Positions 17,201 through 25,715 of a DNA stretch of 64,000 nt are shown piece by piece. The notes beneath the pieces are model-generated. The model was not told the DNA's origin, ran no database searches, and saw only the letters and a list, made by a program, of their open reading frames with translations. Origin of the DNA: Solimonas thermocellulolyticum (GTDB taxonomy: Bacteria; Pseudomonadota; Gammaproteobacteria; Nevskiales; Nevskiaceae). The stretch's first letter is position 1, and each line of letters starts with the position of its first letter. A program made the position numbers and the translations under genes. The DNA is taken from the NCBI RefSeq assembly GCF_040327995.1, contig NZ_JBEPIJ010000006.1:124001-188000 (forward strand), written 5' to 3'.

Positions 17201-18289
17201 GCTCACGCGTCGCCAGTAACGGCTGGTGTCGAGCGCCTCGGTCAGCGAGGCGCGCAGCGACGGCCGCGCCGCGATCGCGCGGCCGAGCAGGTTTTCGGCC
17301 TCGGCGAAGCGCTGCTGGCGCAGCCGCACCAGCCCCAGACCGGCGAGCGAGTCGGCCTCGTTCGGCGAGGTGTTGAGCCGATTCGAGAAGAACAGCTCGG
17401 CGGCGTCGAGGGCATCGGCGTCGAGCGCCTCGTAGCCGGCGCGCAAGGCCTCGGCGCGGCGCGCATCGGCCGCGGCGCGCTCGCGCGCCCGCGCCGCGGC
17501 CTGCAAGCCGTCGAGCTTGGCGCGCAGCTCGGCATCGTCGCCGACCGATCGCAGATAGCGCTCGTACAGCGCCCGATCCTGCAGCCCGGCGTCGAGCCAC
17601 AGCAGCGCCTGGCGCAGTGCGCGCCGCGCCTCGGCGCGCACCGGCGAGCTCGCATCGCCGAGCGCCTCGAGGCGGCGGATGGCCTCGCGCCGCGTGGCCG
17701 CGCGGTAGCTCAGCACGCGCGCGTAGGCCAGCGCCGCCTGCCGGTCCTCGGGCCGTGCCGTGCTCAGCCGCGCCAGCGCATCGCGCGCCCGCGCCCAGCC
17801 GTCCTCGGTCCCGGCCAGCGTCTCGTAGTACTCCACCGCCAGCGCCGCCGGCGGCTCGCCCTGGGCATCGAGCAGCGGCCGCCAGGCGGCGATGGCCTCG
17901 GCACTGCGCCCGCTGCGGGCCAGGCTGCGCGCCTGGGCGAGCGCGGTTTCGCGGTCGGCGGCGCCCAGGCCCTGCGCGCGGCGCTGAAAGACGGGTGAGT
18001 CCGGCGCGAGGCGGCGCAGGCGCGCCTCGTACTCGGCCGCCTTCTGCGCGCTGCCGTGGCGCGCTTCGAGCTCGATCAGGCGTTCGAGGGCCTGCACGTT
18101 GTCCGGATCGGCCTCGATCACGCGGGTCCAGGCCTCGCGCGCGAGGTCTGGACGGTTACGCGTCTCCCAGAACTGCGCCTGTCGCACGAGCTGTTGGAGT
18201 GCAGCAGCGTCGAGGGCGTCGACGGCCAGCGGCAGCACCGCGCCCACGGCCACGGCCGCGGCGATCAGACCGCGCTTCAGCGCTTCCAT
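14282..18289 (-). CDS. bcsC: Cellulose synthase outer-membrane component BcsC (TPR + beta-barrel)
   Basis: The 1335-residue protein has a signal peptide (LIAAAVAVGAVLPLAVDA), then a long series of TPR repeats over about residues 30-900 (for example DPDNVQALERLIELEARHG, NEADSLAGLGLVRLRQQRFA, WVRLELARLYRDMGRSVEAD) and a C-terminal beta-barrel domain (about 1000-1335, with FGRLALRVKPV-like strands, KTWGGVVRSGG, YDKNLRHFTFGHGG). This is the standard BcsC design: the periplasmic TPR scaffold and the outer membrane pore for the glucan. The frame extends to 18538, but the Arg/Ala-rich extension overlaps bcsZ; the ATG at 18289 overlaps the bcsZ stop by 13 nt and gives the signal peptide. Confidence 0.93.
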   Translation of the reverse strand: MEALKRGLIAAAVAVGAVLPLAVDALDAAALQQLVRQAQFWETRNRPDLAREAWTRVIEADPDNVQALERLIELEARHGSAQKAAEYEARLRRLAPDSPVFQRRAQGLGAADRETALAQARSLARSGRSAEAIAAWRPLLDAQGEPPAALAVEYYETLAGTEDGWARARDALARLSTARPEDRQAALAYARVLSYRAATRREAIRRLEALGDASSPVRAEARRALRQALLWLDAGLQDRALYERYLRSVGDDAELRAKLDGLQAAARARERAAADARRAEALRAGYEALDADALDAAELFFSNRLNTSPNEADSLAGLGLVRLRQQRFAEAENLLGRAIAARPSLRASLTEALDTSRYWRRVSEARAAQQAGQWREAARRFAAAVELRPDGDADVRAATTRALRKAGDAQQAERILREGLRRKPGDPALVGEYAELLLAQQREAELDALLAEADRRDPSMLREVRAALLRTRAARARDAGDRTAAERWLQQALAADPQSPWVRLELARLYRDMGRSVEADSLLQALSEMPVGESDDAVLVQAYALADAQRWYETLIVLERLPPSKRSVDAADLQKRAWIQYQLQRAEQAAALGEPGRAVEILNAAIAAAGRGPDHASAIAKGWQALGDPARAVAALRRAFAQRPPTPGQSIQYAALLLELNQDAEFEAVTTSLIQSGKTSSAERRELEDLIVGYRIKLADRLREQGDIAAAYTQLREVVQRYPEQPRVQSALARLFTAAGDVDQALAIGRALLRDQSEDPRAWADAIDAALAANDRETAQAWIEQARRRYPEDPAFLRAAARLAEQQGQRARSLRLLREAAALEDRARAESAAPELMLIAADGSARNGLPQPVFDLLQEGGAESVGPLLPRAGDAGPSAAPMPLRVQRYRLDGALGARATETPARPAASIRRPLQLRLDHGDPDAAARPWPGRRAPRSIAPTLDETMQRLETSLGPWGAASFASRSRRGESGLSRLLAIETPFDLASQEWELGRLGLRVKPVVLDAGTVSGLRNKLRFGTLALINGESGDLDQSADGIALSLGWRIGEFAADIGTTPLGFDVESLVGGLRWQTRIGQAAQLAFEFASRPVTDSFLSYAGAYDPLTGKTWGGVVRSGGRLDYAYDLDRYGLYLNGAYYALGGRNVEENSVLELGGGLFFRLLREARHGNLTVGVNVTNFGYDKNLRHFTFGHGGYFSPQFFTTVALPLTWTGHRGRLDYRLEAAFGLQSFREDGAPLFPGRASLQQELEEIVEFEPINEIPLGYAAQKNSGLAYKFGGALQYRVNAQLSVGGLLSLDNARDYEESIAQVYLRYDFAGRSAEPGVLLLPELTRGTLP

Positions 18290-19386
18290 TTCGGCACCAG
18301 CCTCCCCTGCCCGTCGAACCGATAGTACCCGTCGTCGTAGCCCTTGCCGAACAGCACGAGCACCTGGTCGTAGTATCGCGCCGGGCGGCCGTAGACGCCG
18401 TCCTGGCGCGCGGCCGCGACGCGCGCCCGCGCGCGTGCGAGCTGCGCCTGCTCGCCGAGCGCGCGGTAGTACGGCAGCAGCGCCGCATCGAAGCCCACCG
18501 GCCCCTCGCCCTCGATCCAGGTGCTGCGCGCGGACCATTTCTCCGGCACCCGGCCGGCTTCCGCGGTCAACACGGCAAAGCCGGCGACATTGCGCAGCAT
18601 CGCGCGCACGGCCTCGTGCCGCTGCGGCCCCAGCCCCGCCCAGAGATAGACGCGGATCGCGTCATAGCTGCCGGTGCCGCCGGTGTCGGCGTCGAGCTCG
18701 TGGCGGCGCTCGCGATACTGCGACCAGTCCGGCACACGGCCCAGCGGCGAGAGTTCGGCCAGTTGTGCCGGGAACTGCTCGAGCAGCGCCGCCCACGGCC
18801 CGGAGGGGTCGACCGCGGTAAAACGCAGTAGTTGCGCCGGCATCGTGTACGAGGGATTCAAGCGCACGCGCTCACTGAAGCGAAAGCCCCGCGGCGCCGG
18901 CAGCAGCAGCACCGTGCCGTCCGCGCGACGCTCGATGGCCTGCGCACGCACCTGCGCGAGCATCGCGCACGCCTTGGCTTCGAGCGGCGGCTTGCGCCAC
19001 AGCCGCGCCGCTTCGAGCAAGGCGTAGGCGATCCACAAATCGGCGTCGGTGGCCGGATTCGGATCGAGAATCTTGCGCGTGCCGTCCGCGGCCGTGCCCC
19101 AGAGCCAGGCCGGCAACTGACGCGACAGGTCGCCGGCCGCGAGGTTCACCTCGGTCCAGTGCAGGATGCGCGCGAAGGCCTCGCGGTCGTTGGCGATCAG
19201 CGCGAAGAACAGCGCATAGGCCTGACCCTCAGAGACCGTGCGCGCCTCGCTGGTCCAGTCGATGACCCGCCCCTCGTCGCTGACGAAGCCGGTCTTGAAC
19301 GCCTCCCAGTCCGGCCACGGCGCGCGCTCGGCCCAGGCCGGCTGTACCAGCAAGAGGCCCAACAGCACGATGAGACGCACCCGCAT
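18277..19386 (-). CDS. bcsZ: Periplasmic endo-1,4-beta-glucanase BcsZ (GH8)
   Basis: This 369-residue protein has a signal peptide (LIVLLGLLLVQPAWA) and GH8 cellulase blocks: WEAFKTGFVSDEGRVIDW, then VSEGQAYALFFALIANDREA with Glu53 as the likely catalytic acid, NPATDADLWIAYALLEAARL, and TGGTGSYDAIRVYLWAG. BcsZ trims cellulose chains in the periplasm and is needed for ordered fibre export. It follows bcsB by 6 bp and overlaps the beginning of bcsC. Length and order match other bcs operons. Confidence 0.95.
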   Translation of the reverse strand: MRVRLIVLLGLLLVQPAWAERAPWPDWEAFKTGFVSDEGRVIDWTSEARTVSEGQAYALFFALIANDREAFARILHWTEVNLAAGDLSRQLPAWLWGTAADGTRKILDPNPATDADLWIAYALLEAARLWRKPPLEAKACAMLAQVRAQAIERRADGTVLLLPAPRGFRFSERVRLNPSYTMPAQLLRFTAVDPSGPWAALLEQFPAQLAELSPLGRVPDWSQYRERRHELDADTGGTGSYDAIRVYLWAGLGPQRHEAVRAMLRNVAGFAVLTAEAGRVPEKWSARSTWIEGEGPVGFDAALLPYYRALGEQAQLARARARVAAARQDGVYGRPARYYDQVLVLFGKGYDDGYYRFDGQGRLVPKWKR

Positions 19387-19392
19387 CGCGCC

Positions 19393-21546
19393 TCAGCCCG
19401 CCTTGGGCAGGCGGCTGGCGGCGTGCCGGCGCAACAGGCGCTGGGCGACGAGCGCGAACAGCCAGGCAAAGGCGATGGCGAGCGGCACCACGAGATACGG
19501 ATGGTGCTGCATCCAGCGTGTCAGCGCATACCACCACGGCAGGCGGCCGACGCCGTAGCGCGCGCCGAGGCGATAACCGCTGACCTGATCGGCGGTCACC
19601 AGCGCCAGTCCGCCTTCGATGAACTGGCTGCGGCCCGGCTCGGTCAGCGCGAGCGCGACCGCGCGCGGATCGAAATCGCCGGTGGTGCGCAGGGCGACCA
19701 CGCTGCGCTTGCGCTTGAGCGGCGACTCGAATTGTTGCAGCGTGCCGAGCGCGCCGCGCGACTGCACCAAGACGCGCGCGGCGACCTTCTCGGCGTCACG
19801 CAGCGGCCGCCCCTCGATGCGCGCCTGCAGGGCCGCAAGACTCGAGGCGGTGCGCAGCTCGGCGCCGTCCGCGCCAAGGCGCAGCACGCCGGCCTCGTCG
19901 AAGGCGGTCGGCAGCGTCGCGACCTCGGCCGGTGCGATCAGCAGCAGATCCTTGTCGGCGGCGTCCTCGACCTGCGCCAGCCCCAGCACCTCGACGCGCG
20001 TCGCCGCCTCCTGGGTCCAGCGGCCGATGTGGCCGAGCACGATCAGCGCCGCGGAGATGTCCGCCGCGCTCGGCCGCTCCGGCAGCAGCACCGCCGTCTG
20101 CGACAGGTCGGCGAACTTCGCGTACGGAAAGCCACCGTTGACCAGCTTCTCCAGCGCCGGCATCTCGGCATAGTGGGCGTGGCGCGCGAGCTTGAGCCGG
20201 CTGCGCGGATCGATGCCGCCCTGCAGCGTGTCGGCGCGGAAATCCTCGCAGGCCTTGGCGGTGTCGCGCGTGAACTCGAACTGCGCGACCAGGCGGTTAC
20301 GGCCGCGCAAGTGCTGCGGCGGCAGTTCCACCTCGAGCGCGCGACTGTCGGTTTCCGCGCGCTGCGCGCCGCCGGCGTCGAGCAGCGTCGAGCCGAGATA
20401 CTGGCCGTTGAGCAGCACGTTGAGCGAGGACTTGGGGTTGCCGGCTCGGCTGGCTCGGTAGTGGAGGTCCACCCAGCCGCCGCTGCGGCCGAGGAAGTAC
20501 AGGTCCGGCGGCAGCGTGAATTCATAGGTGATCGGCCCCGGCGCGAGGCCGGAGACGGTCGACGGGCCGAGCCGAAAGGCATCGAGCGGGATCGGCTGGT
20601 CGAGCAGCGGCCAGCGCGGCGAGGCCCACGCGCGCTGCGGCGGCGGCAGCTCGAGCCGGGTCAGACTGGCGGCGTCGCCGCGCATGACCAGGTGACCGAG
20701 CGCGAAAGCCTGGGCCAGCTCCACCAGGCCCGCCTCGTCCGGGGCCGAGAACACCAAAAGGCGGCCGTCGACATCGCCTGGATTGCGGATCGCGCGCAGT
20801 TGCGGCTCGGTGCCGCCGAGCTGGAACAGCACGGCATGCCCGGCGGGCGCAAGCCCGAAGTGCACGGGGAAATCGGCACCGCGGTAGTCCGCCTGCGCAC
20901 CGAACCAGGCGGCGACGATGCCGGCCGCGCGTACCGTCTGCAGCCCCGGATCGGGGGGCAGCACGAAGCTCAGGCGCAGACGTTCGCGCTCGGCCGCGTC
21001 GAACCAGGGCGCCGGCAGCTTCTCCAGCGTCGGCGGCAGATCGAGCGTGCGCAGCGTCAAGCGCAGCACGCTGTCGTTGGAGATGTCGGCCCACAGGGTC
21101 GAATGCGTGGGGTCCTCGCACTCGCCCTCTCTGGCGTAGTGGGCGACCAAATCGAAGCGGATTTGGTTGCGGCTCACCAGCAGCAGCGGATCGAGCGGGA
21201 TCTTCACCACCTTGCCCGAGGCGCCGGCGGCGTCGAGCGGCCGCGTCCAGACGATCTGGTCATTGACCGCGACGCTCAGATGGCTGAGGTCGAAGCGCAA
21301 GGATGGTGAGTGCGCGATGCGCAGCTCCAGCTCAGCCGCGGTCACCAGCTCGTTGGCGCGCAGGTTCAGCGGCAGCGAGGCCTGGCCAAACACCGTACGC
21401 AGACGGATCGGGTAATCGATGCCCAGATCGCGGAAACGCAGCTCCACCCGGCGCTCGGCGGCGCTCGACTGCGCCCACAGCGGCGGCGCGCCGGCCAGGC
21501 ACGCGCCGATCAGGCCAGAGGCGAGAACTTTGGAGAGCTTGATCAT
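19393..21546 (-). CDS. bcsB: Cellulose synthase periplasmic subunit BcsB
   Basis: The 717-residue product has a signal peptide (ending APPLWA) and BcsB family sequence: the carbohydrate-binding/flavodoxin-like layout with DYPIRLRTVFGQASLPLNLR, ADISNDSVLRLTLRTLDLPP, and a single C-terminal membrane anchor (HPYLVVPLAIAFAWLFALVA) followed by a basic tail. BcsB guides the growing chain from BcsA through the periplasm and is needed for BcsA activity. An in-frame extension to 21846 overlaps bcsA and is rejected; ATG 21546 gives the signal peptide. A 97-bp gap separates it from bcsA. Confidence 0.95.
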   Translation of the reverse strand: MIKLSKVLASGLIGACLAGAPPLWAQSSAAERRVELRFRDLGIDYPIRLRTVFGQASLPLNLRANELVTAAELELRIAHSPSLRFDLSHLSVAVNDQIVWTRPLDAAGASGKVVKIPLDPLLLVSRNQIRFDLVAHYAREGECEDPTHSTLWADISNDSVLRLTLRTLDLPPTLEKLPAPWFDAAERERLRLSFVLPPDPGLQTVRAAGIVAAWFGAQADYRGADFPVHFGLAPAGHAVLFQLGGTEPQLRAIRNPGDVDGRLLVFSAPDEAGLVELAQAFALGHLVMRGDAASLTRLELPPPQRAWASPRWPLLDQPIPLDAFRLGPSTVSGLAPGPITYEFTLPPDLYFLGRSGGWVDLHYRASRAGNPKSSLNVLLNGQYLGSTLLDAGGAQRAETDSRALEVELPPQHLRGRNRLVAQFEFTRDTAKACEDFRADTLQGGIDPRSRLKLARHAHYAEMPALEKLVNGGFPYAKFADLSQTAVLLPERPSAADISAALIVLGHIGRWTQEAATRVEVLGLAQVEDAADKDLLLIAPAEVATLPTAFDEAGVLRLGADGAELRTASSLAALQARIEGRPLRDAEKVAARVLVQSRGALGTLQQFESPLKRKRSVVALRTTGDFDPRAVALALTEPGRSQFIEGGLALVTADQVSGYRLGARYGVGRLPWWYALTRWMQHHPYLVVPLAIAFAWLFALVAQRLLRRHAASRLPKAG

Positions 21547-21643
21547 GCCGTTACGGGTCGTCCGTCCGTCGTGATGTGGTTTTTGCGTCTGTATGCCCGG
21601 CGCCGGAGCACCGGTGCGCCGATGCACGTCCGCGTCCTTGCGC

Positions 21644-23806
21644 CTAGCCGTGACCACCGGCGGCACCGGCTGCGGCGGCGCGCCGCGGGGACACCACGCG
21701 CCGCAGCTCTTGCACCAGCCAGCGCAGGAACTTGTAGCCGCCCAGAACGCCGAAGCGCGCCACGTCGCGCAAGGCGAGTAGCGGGCGATCGACCGCGCGC
21801 GCATCGCGCCACTTGAGCCAGGCATCGGCGCGGCCGTACAGGGCATTGACCATGGACATCTGCTGTTCGAGATTCATCTCGTCCCATTCCAGCGCGAGCA
21901 GGCCATGACCGACGCGGCGCACACGCCCGTCGAGCCAGACGTCCGAGCGCTGCGGAATCAGTACGACCTGCATCGGCGCCCCGGGTTCAGCGGCGAACCC
22001 CTCGGGCAGCGAGAGGGCGACGCCCGCATCGGACACGTCCAGCGTGTCGACCGGATAGACCGCCGTCGATCCGCGGCGCCGCAAGAGCGCCGGCAGGCGC
22101 ACGCGCACACGCACCGCGCGGCGCACCTGGCGCTGCTCGGAGGCCACGGCCAGCGCGCAGCCGATGATCAAGAGGTTGTAGATCGTCCAGCCGACGTTGA
22201 GCAGCACGGTATCGGCGTGTTCGGTCTCGGTGAAAAAGCGCACCGCGCCCACGATCAGGCCCAGCACGTTGAGCAGGAACAGAAAGTAGTAAGGCTTGGC
22301 GATGTCCTTGTCGAAGTAGTCGCGGTCGACGATGCCGCCCTTGGCGGTGACGTTGAACTTACCGAGTTTGGGGTTGATGAAGGCGAGCAACGTCGGCCAC
22401 AGGATGAACATCGCCAGCACCGTCTCGTAGGCCTCGGACCAGAACGAGTGACGGAAGCGGCCCTGGACACGGCTGTTGGTGAGCGTACCCAGCACCACGT
22501 GCGGCGCGGCATGGGCGAGCACCATCCAGCCCTGCGCGGCGATGATGTCGGCCCCCAGCAACAGATAACCCAGCGGTGAGGTCAGAAAGATCAGCCGCGG
22601 CAGGCCGTAGAAGAAGTGCATCATCGCATTGGCGTAGCAGATGCGCTGACCCCACTTCAGCCCCTTCATCAGGAAGGGGTTGTCGATGCGGAAGATCTGC
22701 GCCATGCCGCGTGCCCAGCGGATGCGCTGTCCAACATGTGCCGACAGCGACTCGGTGGCCAGGCCCGCGGCCTGCGGAATGGCGATGTAGGCGCTCTTCC
22801 AGCCACGCGCGTGCATGCGCAGCGAGGTGTGCGCGTCCTCGGTCACGGTCTCGGTGGCGATGCCGCCAATCTCTTCGAGCGCGGTGCGGCGCAGCACCGC
22901 GCAGGAGCCGCAGAAGAACGAGGCATCCCAAAAATCGTTGCCGTCCTGGATCAGGCCATAGAACAGCTCGCCCTCGTTGGGCACCTTGCGGAAGGTATTG
23001 AGATTGCGCTCGAAGGGATCCGGCGAGAAGAAATGGTGCGGCGTCTGTACCAGCGACACTTTCGGGTCGGCCAGCATGGTGCCGACGGTGAACTGCAGAA
23101 ACGAACGCGTCGGGACGTGATCGCAGTCGAAGATCGCGATCAGCTCGCCGCTGGTTTTCTTCAGCGCGGCGTTGATGTTGCCGGCCTTGGCGTGCTTGTT
23201 GTCGGGCCGGGTGACGTGGGTGACCCCGACGCGCTCGCAAAACGCTCGGAACTCCTCGCGACGCCCATCGTCCAGCACGTAGATGCGCAGCTTGTCGCGC
23301 GGCCAGTCCAGCGCCAGCGCCGCGAGGATGGTCGGACGCACGACCTTGAGCGGCTCGTTATAGGTGGGGATGAAGACGTCCACCGTCGGCCACAACGCCG
23401 GATCATCCGGCAAGGGCACCGGCTTGCGGCCCAGCGGCCAGGCGGTCTGGATGAAACCGAACAACAGGATGAGATAGGCGTAGATCTCGGCAATGAGCAA
23501 GCCAGTGGCCAGGAACAGATCCCAGGCGTCGAACTGCGGACCGATCGGCAGCGTCTGGGTGATGCGCCAGTACAGGTAGCGGCTGCTCGCCAGCAGCGAG
23601 AGCACCATCAGGCCGATCAGGACTGAGCGGCGCTCGAACCGGCGCGCGATCAGGGCCGCGGCGATCATCAGCAGCCCGCACAGCGCCTGCCATTCCAGGG
23701 TCAGCGGCGTAGTGACGACCACGTAGGCCGGCACCGCAGACAGGCCGATGAGGATCGGCCAGCTTAAGTCCAAAAGCCGCGGACGTCGGTGCTGCGACGC
23801 CGTCAT
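21644..23806 (-). CDS. bcsA: Cellulose synthase catalytic subunit BcsA (with PilZ domain)
   Basis: The 720-residue protein has membrane helices at the N-terminus and between residues about 375 and 550 around a family 2 glycosyltransferase domain. Processive synthase residues are all present: Asp179/Asp180, DCD at 227-229, TED at 322-324 and QRIRW at 360-364. A C-terminal PilZ domain keeps both c-di-GMP motifs, an Arg-rich RRAVRVRVR stretch and DVSDAG. It polymerises UDP-glucose into beta-1,4-glucan and extrudes it, allosterically activated by c-di-GMP. It starts 5 bp after the upstream Pro-rich gene. Confidence 0.97.
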   Translation of the reverse strand: MTASQHRRPRLLDLSWPILIGLSAVPAYVVVTTPLTLEWQALCGLLMIAAALIARRFERRSVLIGLMVLSLLASSRYLYWRITQTLPIGPQFDAWDLFLATGLLIAEIYAYLILLFGFIQTAWPLGRKPVPLPDDPALWPTVDVFIPTYNEPLKVVRPTILAALALDWPRDKLRIYVLDDGRREEFRAFCERVGVTHVTRPDNKHAKAGNINAALKKTSGELIAIFDCDHVPTRSFLQFTVGTMLADPKVSLVQTPHHFFSPDPFERNLNTFRKVPNEGELFYGLIQDGNDFWDASFFCGSCAVLRRTALEEIGGIATETVTEDAHTSLRMHARGWKSAYIAIPQAAGLATESLSAHVGQRIRWARGMAQIFRIDNPFLMKGLKWGQRICYANAMMHFFYGLPRLIFLTSPLGYLLLGADIIAAQGWMVLAHAAPHVVLGTLTNSRVQGRFRHSFWSEAYETVLAMFILWPTLLAFINPKLGKFNVTAKGGIVDRDYFDKDIAKPYYFLFLLNVLGLIVGAVRFFTETEHADTVLLNVGWTIYNLLIIGCALAVASEQRQVRRAVRVRVRLPALLRRRGSTAVYPVDTLDVSDAGVALSLPEGFAAEPGAPMQVVLIPQRSDVWLDGRVRRVGHGLLALEWDEMNLEQQMSMVNALYGRADAWLKWRDARAVDRPLLALRDVARFGVLGGYKFLRWLVQELRRVVSPRRAAAAGAAGGHG

Positions 23807-23811
23807 GCGGC

Positions 23812-24294
23812 TCAGCTACGGCGCGGCGCGTGGGCCTCGAGTGCCGCGAAAACCTCTCGCAAGCTCTTGGGCTGGGGGCTGACGTCGGCGGTACACGCGG
23901 GGGCACGACCGGGCAGGTCGAGCCGCAGCGCGGGGGCACGCACGGCGCTGCCGATGGCCTGGCGGCGCAGGCGCTCGAAGGTGAAGCTCAAGGGGCTCGC
24001 GGCCGAGACACTACGCAGGCGCGGCGGCTCCACGGCCGTGGGAACGGGCGTGCCGCGCGCGGTGCTGGCCGCCGCGCCCGGCCCGTTCGCGGGCGGCGCC
24101 GGCGGGGTCGGCGACATCGGCGCGGCGGACGCGCCCGTTGGAGGGGATGCTGGGGCCGCCGGGGCAGCGGGGCCTGCCGACGACACCACGGCTGGCTTGC
24201 GCGGTCCGAACTCGCGGTAGCGCATGCCGGACAGGCCCAGCTGGTTCACCAGCGAGCCGACATCGTCATACACGGGATCGGGTTGTCCGCTCAT
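23812..24294 (-). CDS. BcsR/BcsP-like cellulose accessory protein (Pro/Ala-rich)
   Basis: The 160-residue protein starts with DDVGSLVNQLGLSGMRYREF, resembling the short N-terminal motif of BcsR and of the Pro-rich BcsP proteins of other cellulose operons. It then has a Pro/Ala/Ser low-complexity middle (residues 35-85) and ends SLREVFAALEAH, again BcsP-like. These proteins are thought to regulate or localise the synthase, usually with the MinD-like BcsQ. No bcsQ is present next to it here. It lies between bcsD (15 bp) and bcsA (5 bp). Call is by pattern and position; moderate certainty. Confidence 0.6.
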   Translation of the reverse strand: MSGQPDPVYDDVGSLVNQLGLSGMRYREFGPRKPAVVSSAGPAAPAAPASPPTGASAAPMSPTPPAPPANGPGAAASTARGTPVPTAVEPPRLRSVSAASPLSFTFERLRRQAIGSAVRAPALRLDLPGRAPACTADVSPQPKSLREVFAALEAHAPRRS

Positions 24295-24309
24295 GATGTG
24301 CTCCCCAAA

Positions 24310-24813
24310 CTACTGCGCAAAGCTCGACTCGTGGGCAAGTCTGAAGCGCATCACCTCCGACGGCAAGGATCCCCCGAGGATCTGCCGCACGTCGAGACGC
24401 TCACCCGCGCCGAGCTGGCGCATCCATTCCGCATACATACCTTCGAAAAACGCCGGCGCCCAGCCCTGCACGCCCTCGCCGAAACAGCGCTCCAACGGGG
24501 CGCAACCGTGGAGAATATCGACCGCCCCCGGCGTTTCCTCCACCTGCATCCAGCCCCAGTCCAGCCGCTCCAGGGTGTCGTTGGCAAAGGCTTCGAACTC
24601 GGCCAGCGTGCGCACCTCGCCGATCGAGTGCTGCGCCGCCAGACGCCGTCCCGCCATGTACGCCAAGGCCCGCAACTGGTCTTCCGGCACCTGGGACTGC
24701 AGCTCCGCCGACAGGGCGCGCACCAACGGCTCGACGGTCTCGGCCGGGCGGCGGCGCAGCAGATACTCAATGCTGCGGGGATCCATGTTCAGGCGGCGAT
24801 TCGACTCAGGCAT
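24310..24813 (-). CDS. bcsD: Cellulose synthase subunit D (BcsD)
   Basis: The 167-residue protein matches BcsD of cellulose-producing bacteria: ALSAELQSQVPEDQLRALAY, MAGRRLAAQH, LERLDWGWMQVEE, and WAPAFFEGMYAEWMRQLGAG near the end. BcsD forms periplasmic octameric rings in Komagataeibacter that help align glucan chains into crystalline fibres. It is the first gene of the operon, with a GAGGAG Shine-Dalgarno just upstream of ATG 24813 (a second Met lies at 24786). Its presence marks a type I bcs operon. Divergent from the lipoprotein gene at 24855. Confidence 0.85.
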   Translation of the reverse strand: MPESNRRLNMDPRSIEYLLRRRPAETVEPLVRALSAELQSQVPEDQLRALAYMAGRRLAAQHSIGEVRTLAEFEAFANDTLERLDWGWMQVEETPGAVDILHGCAPLERCFGEGVQGWAPAFFEGMYAEWMRQLGAGERLDVRQILGGSLPSEVMRFRLAHESSFAQ

Positions 24814-24854
24814 ACTGCTCCTCGTCCCGGTATTCTCCTACAACTGTAATCGAA

Positions 24855-25715
24855 ATGTGTGGATTACTCGTGGATGGTCCGCGTGTTCGAGGGCTGCAGG
24901 TGCGCCTTGGCGCCGCCGCCGCGCTGGCGGCCGTGGTCGGTGCCTGTGGCTCGCAGATCGACGCCCTCGACGTACCTGTCGTGCGCCCACCGAGTCCGGC
25001 GCCGGCGGGGATCTATGGCGGCACGCTGAGCTCGGTCGCGGACGATCGCACCCTCGCCGTCACCGCGCTGGTCAGCCCCGAACGCATCTTCGCCTTCGAT
25101 GAAGACGGTGAGCTGATCGCGAGCGGCCGCTACGAGACCAGTGGGCGGGACCTGAACTGGCAGGCTCGCGGCTTTCAGCGCCGCGAGGCACCGCCCGCCG
25201 GCGACGACGGCGAGGCGCCGGGGGACACGCCAGCCCCGGGCGAGACGGTGCGCAGACTCGCGATCACTGCCACGGGCGGCTTCGACCCCGAGGCGCGCAT
25301 CCTGATGAGTTATGCCGCCAGCGTCGAAGGTGAAAGCGACGTCATCGACAGCGGCAACATCTCCTGGAGTTATGCCCGGGCACAGTACGAACGGCGCTCC
25401 GACCTGCCACTGGTCGCCGGCACCTGGGTCAACGAGGACAACTTCGGCACCGCGACCGCGAGCTTCAGCATCAGCGAGGGCGGCGATCTGTTCGGCCAGG
25501 ATGCCGACGGCTGCAACTACAGCGGGCGCCTGTCGCTGATCGACCAAAAGTTCAACCTCTACGGTGCCTCCTTGCGCATCCAGTGCAGCGGCACGCCGTC
25601 GCCGCGGCTCGAATCCGGCCTCGCCACGCTGCGCCGCGCCGGGACCGACGAGATGCTGGTCATCGTCACCACCAGCGCCAGCAGCGCCACGCTGCTGCGC
25701 CTCAATCCGGGGTGA
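24855..25715 (+). CDS. Predicted lipoprotein of unknown function
   Basis: Not recognised. The N-terminus RLGAAAALAAVVGAC is a lipoprotein signal; mature part begins with a Pro-rich linker (VRPPSPAPAGIYGG) and then reads as repeated beta-strands, with two similar halves around GTLSSVADDRTLAVTAL and GTWVNEDNFGTATASFSISE. The start is uncertain: a TGTAAT -10-like box at 24845-24850 sits too close to ATG 24855, so an in-frame GTG at 24870 or 24885 may be the true start. It is divergent from bcsD (41 bp between starts) and its 3' end overlaps the convergent DUF3014 gene by 14 bp. Confidence 0.7.
   Translation: MCGLLVDGPRVRGLQVRLGAAAALAAVVGACGSQIDALDVPVVRPPSPAPAGIYGGTLSSVADDRTLAVTALVSPERIFAFDEDGELIASGRYETSGRDLNWQARGFQRREAPPAGDDGEAPGDTPAPGETVRRLAITATGGFDPEARILMSYAASVEGESDVIDSGNISWSYARAQYERRSDLPLVAGTWVNEDNFGTATASFSISEGGDLFGQDADGCNYSGRLSLIDQKFNLYGASLRIQCSGTPSPRLESGLATLRRAGTDEMLVIVTTSASSATLLRLNPG

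Noticed and set aside
18832..21309. 825-codon plus-strand open frame opposite bcsZ/bcsB
   Set aside because: Arg/His/Gly-rich with no domain; it is the antisense shadow of two well-recognised cellulose genes in GC-rich DNA.
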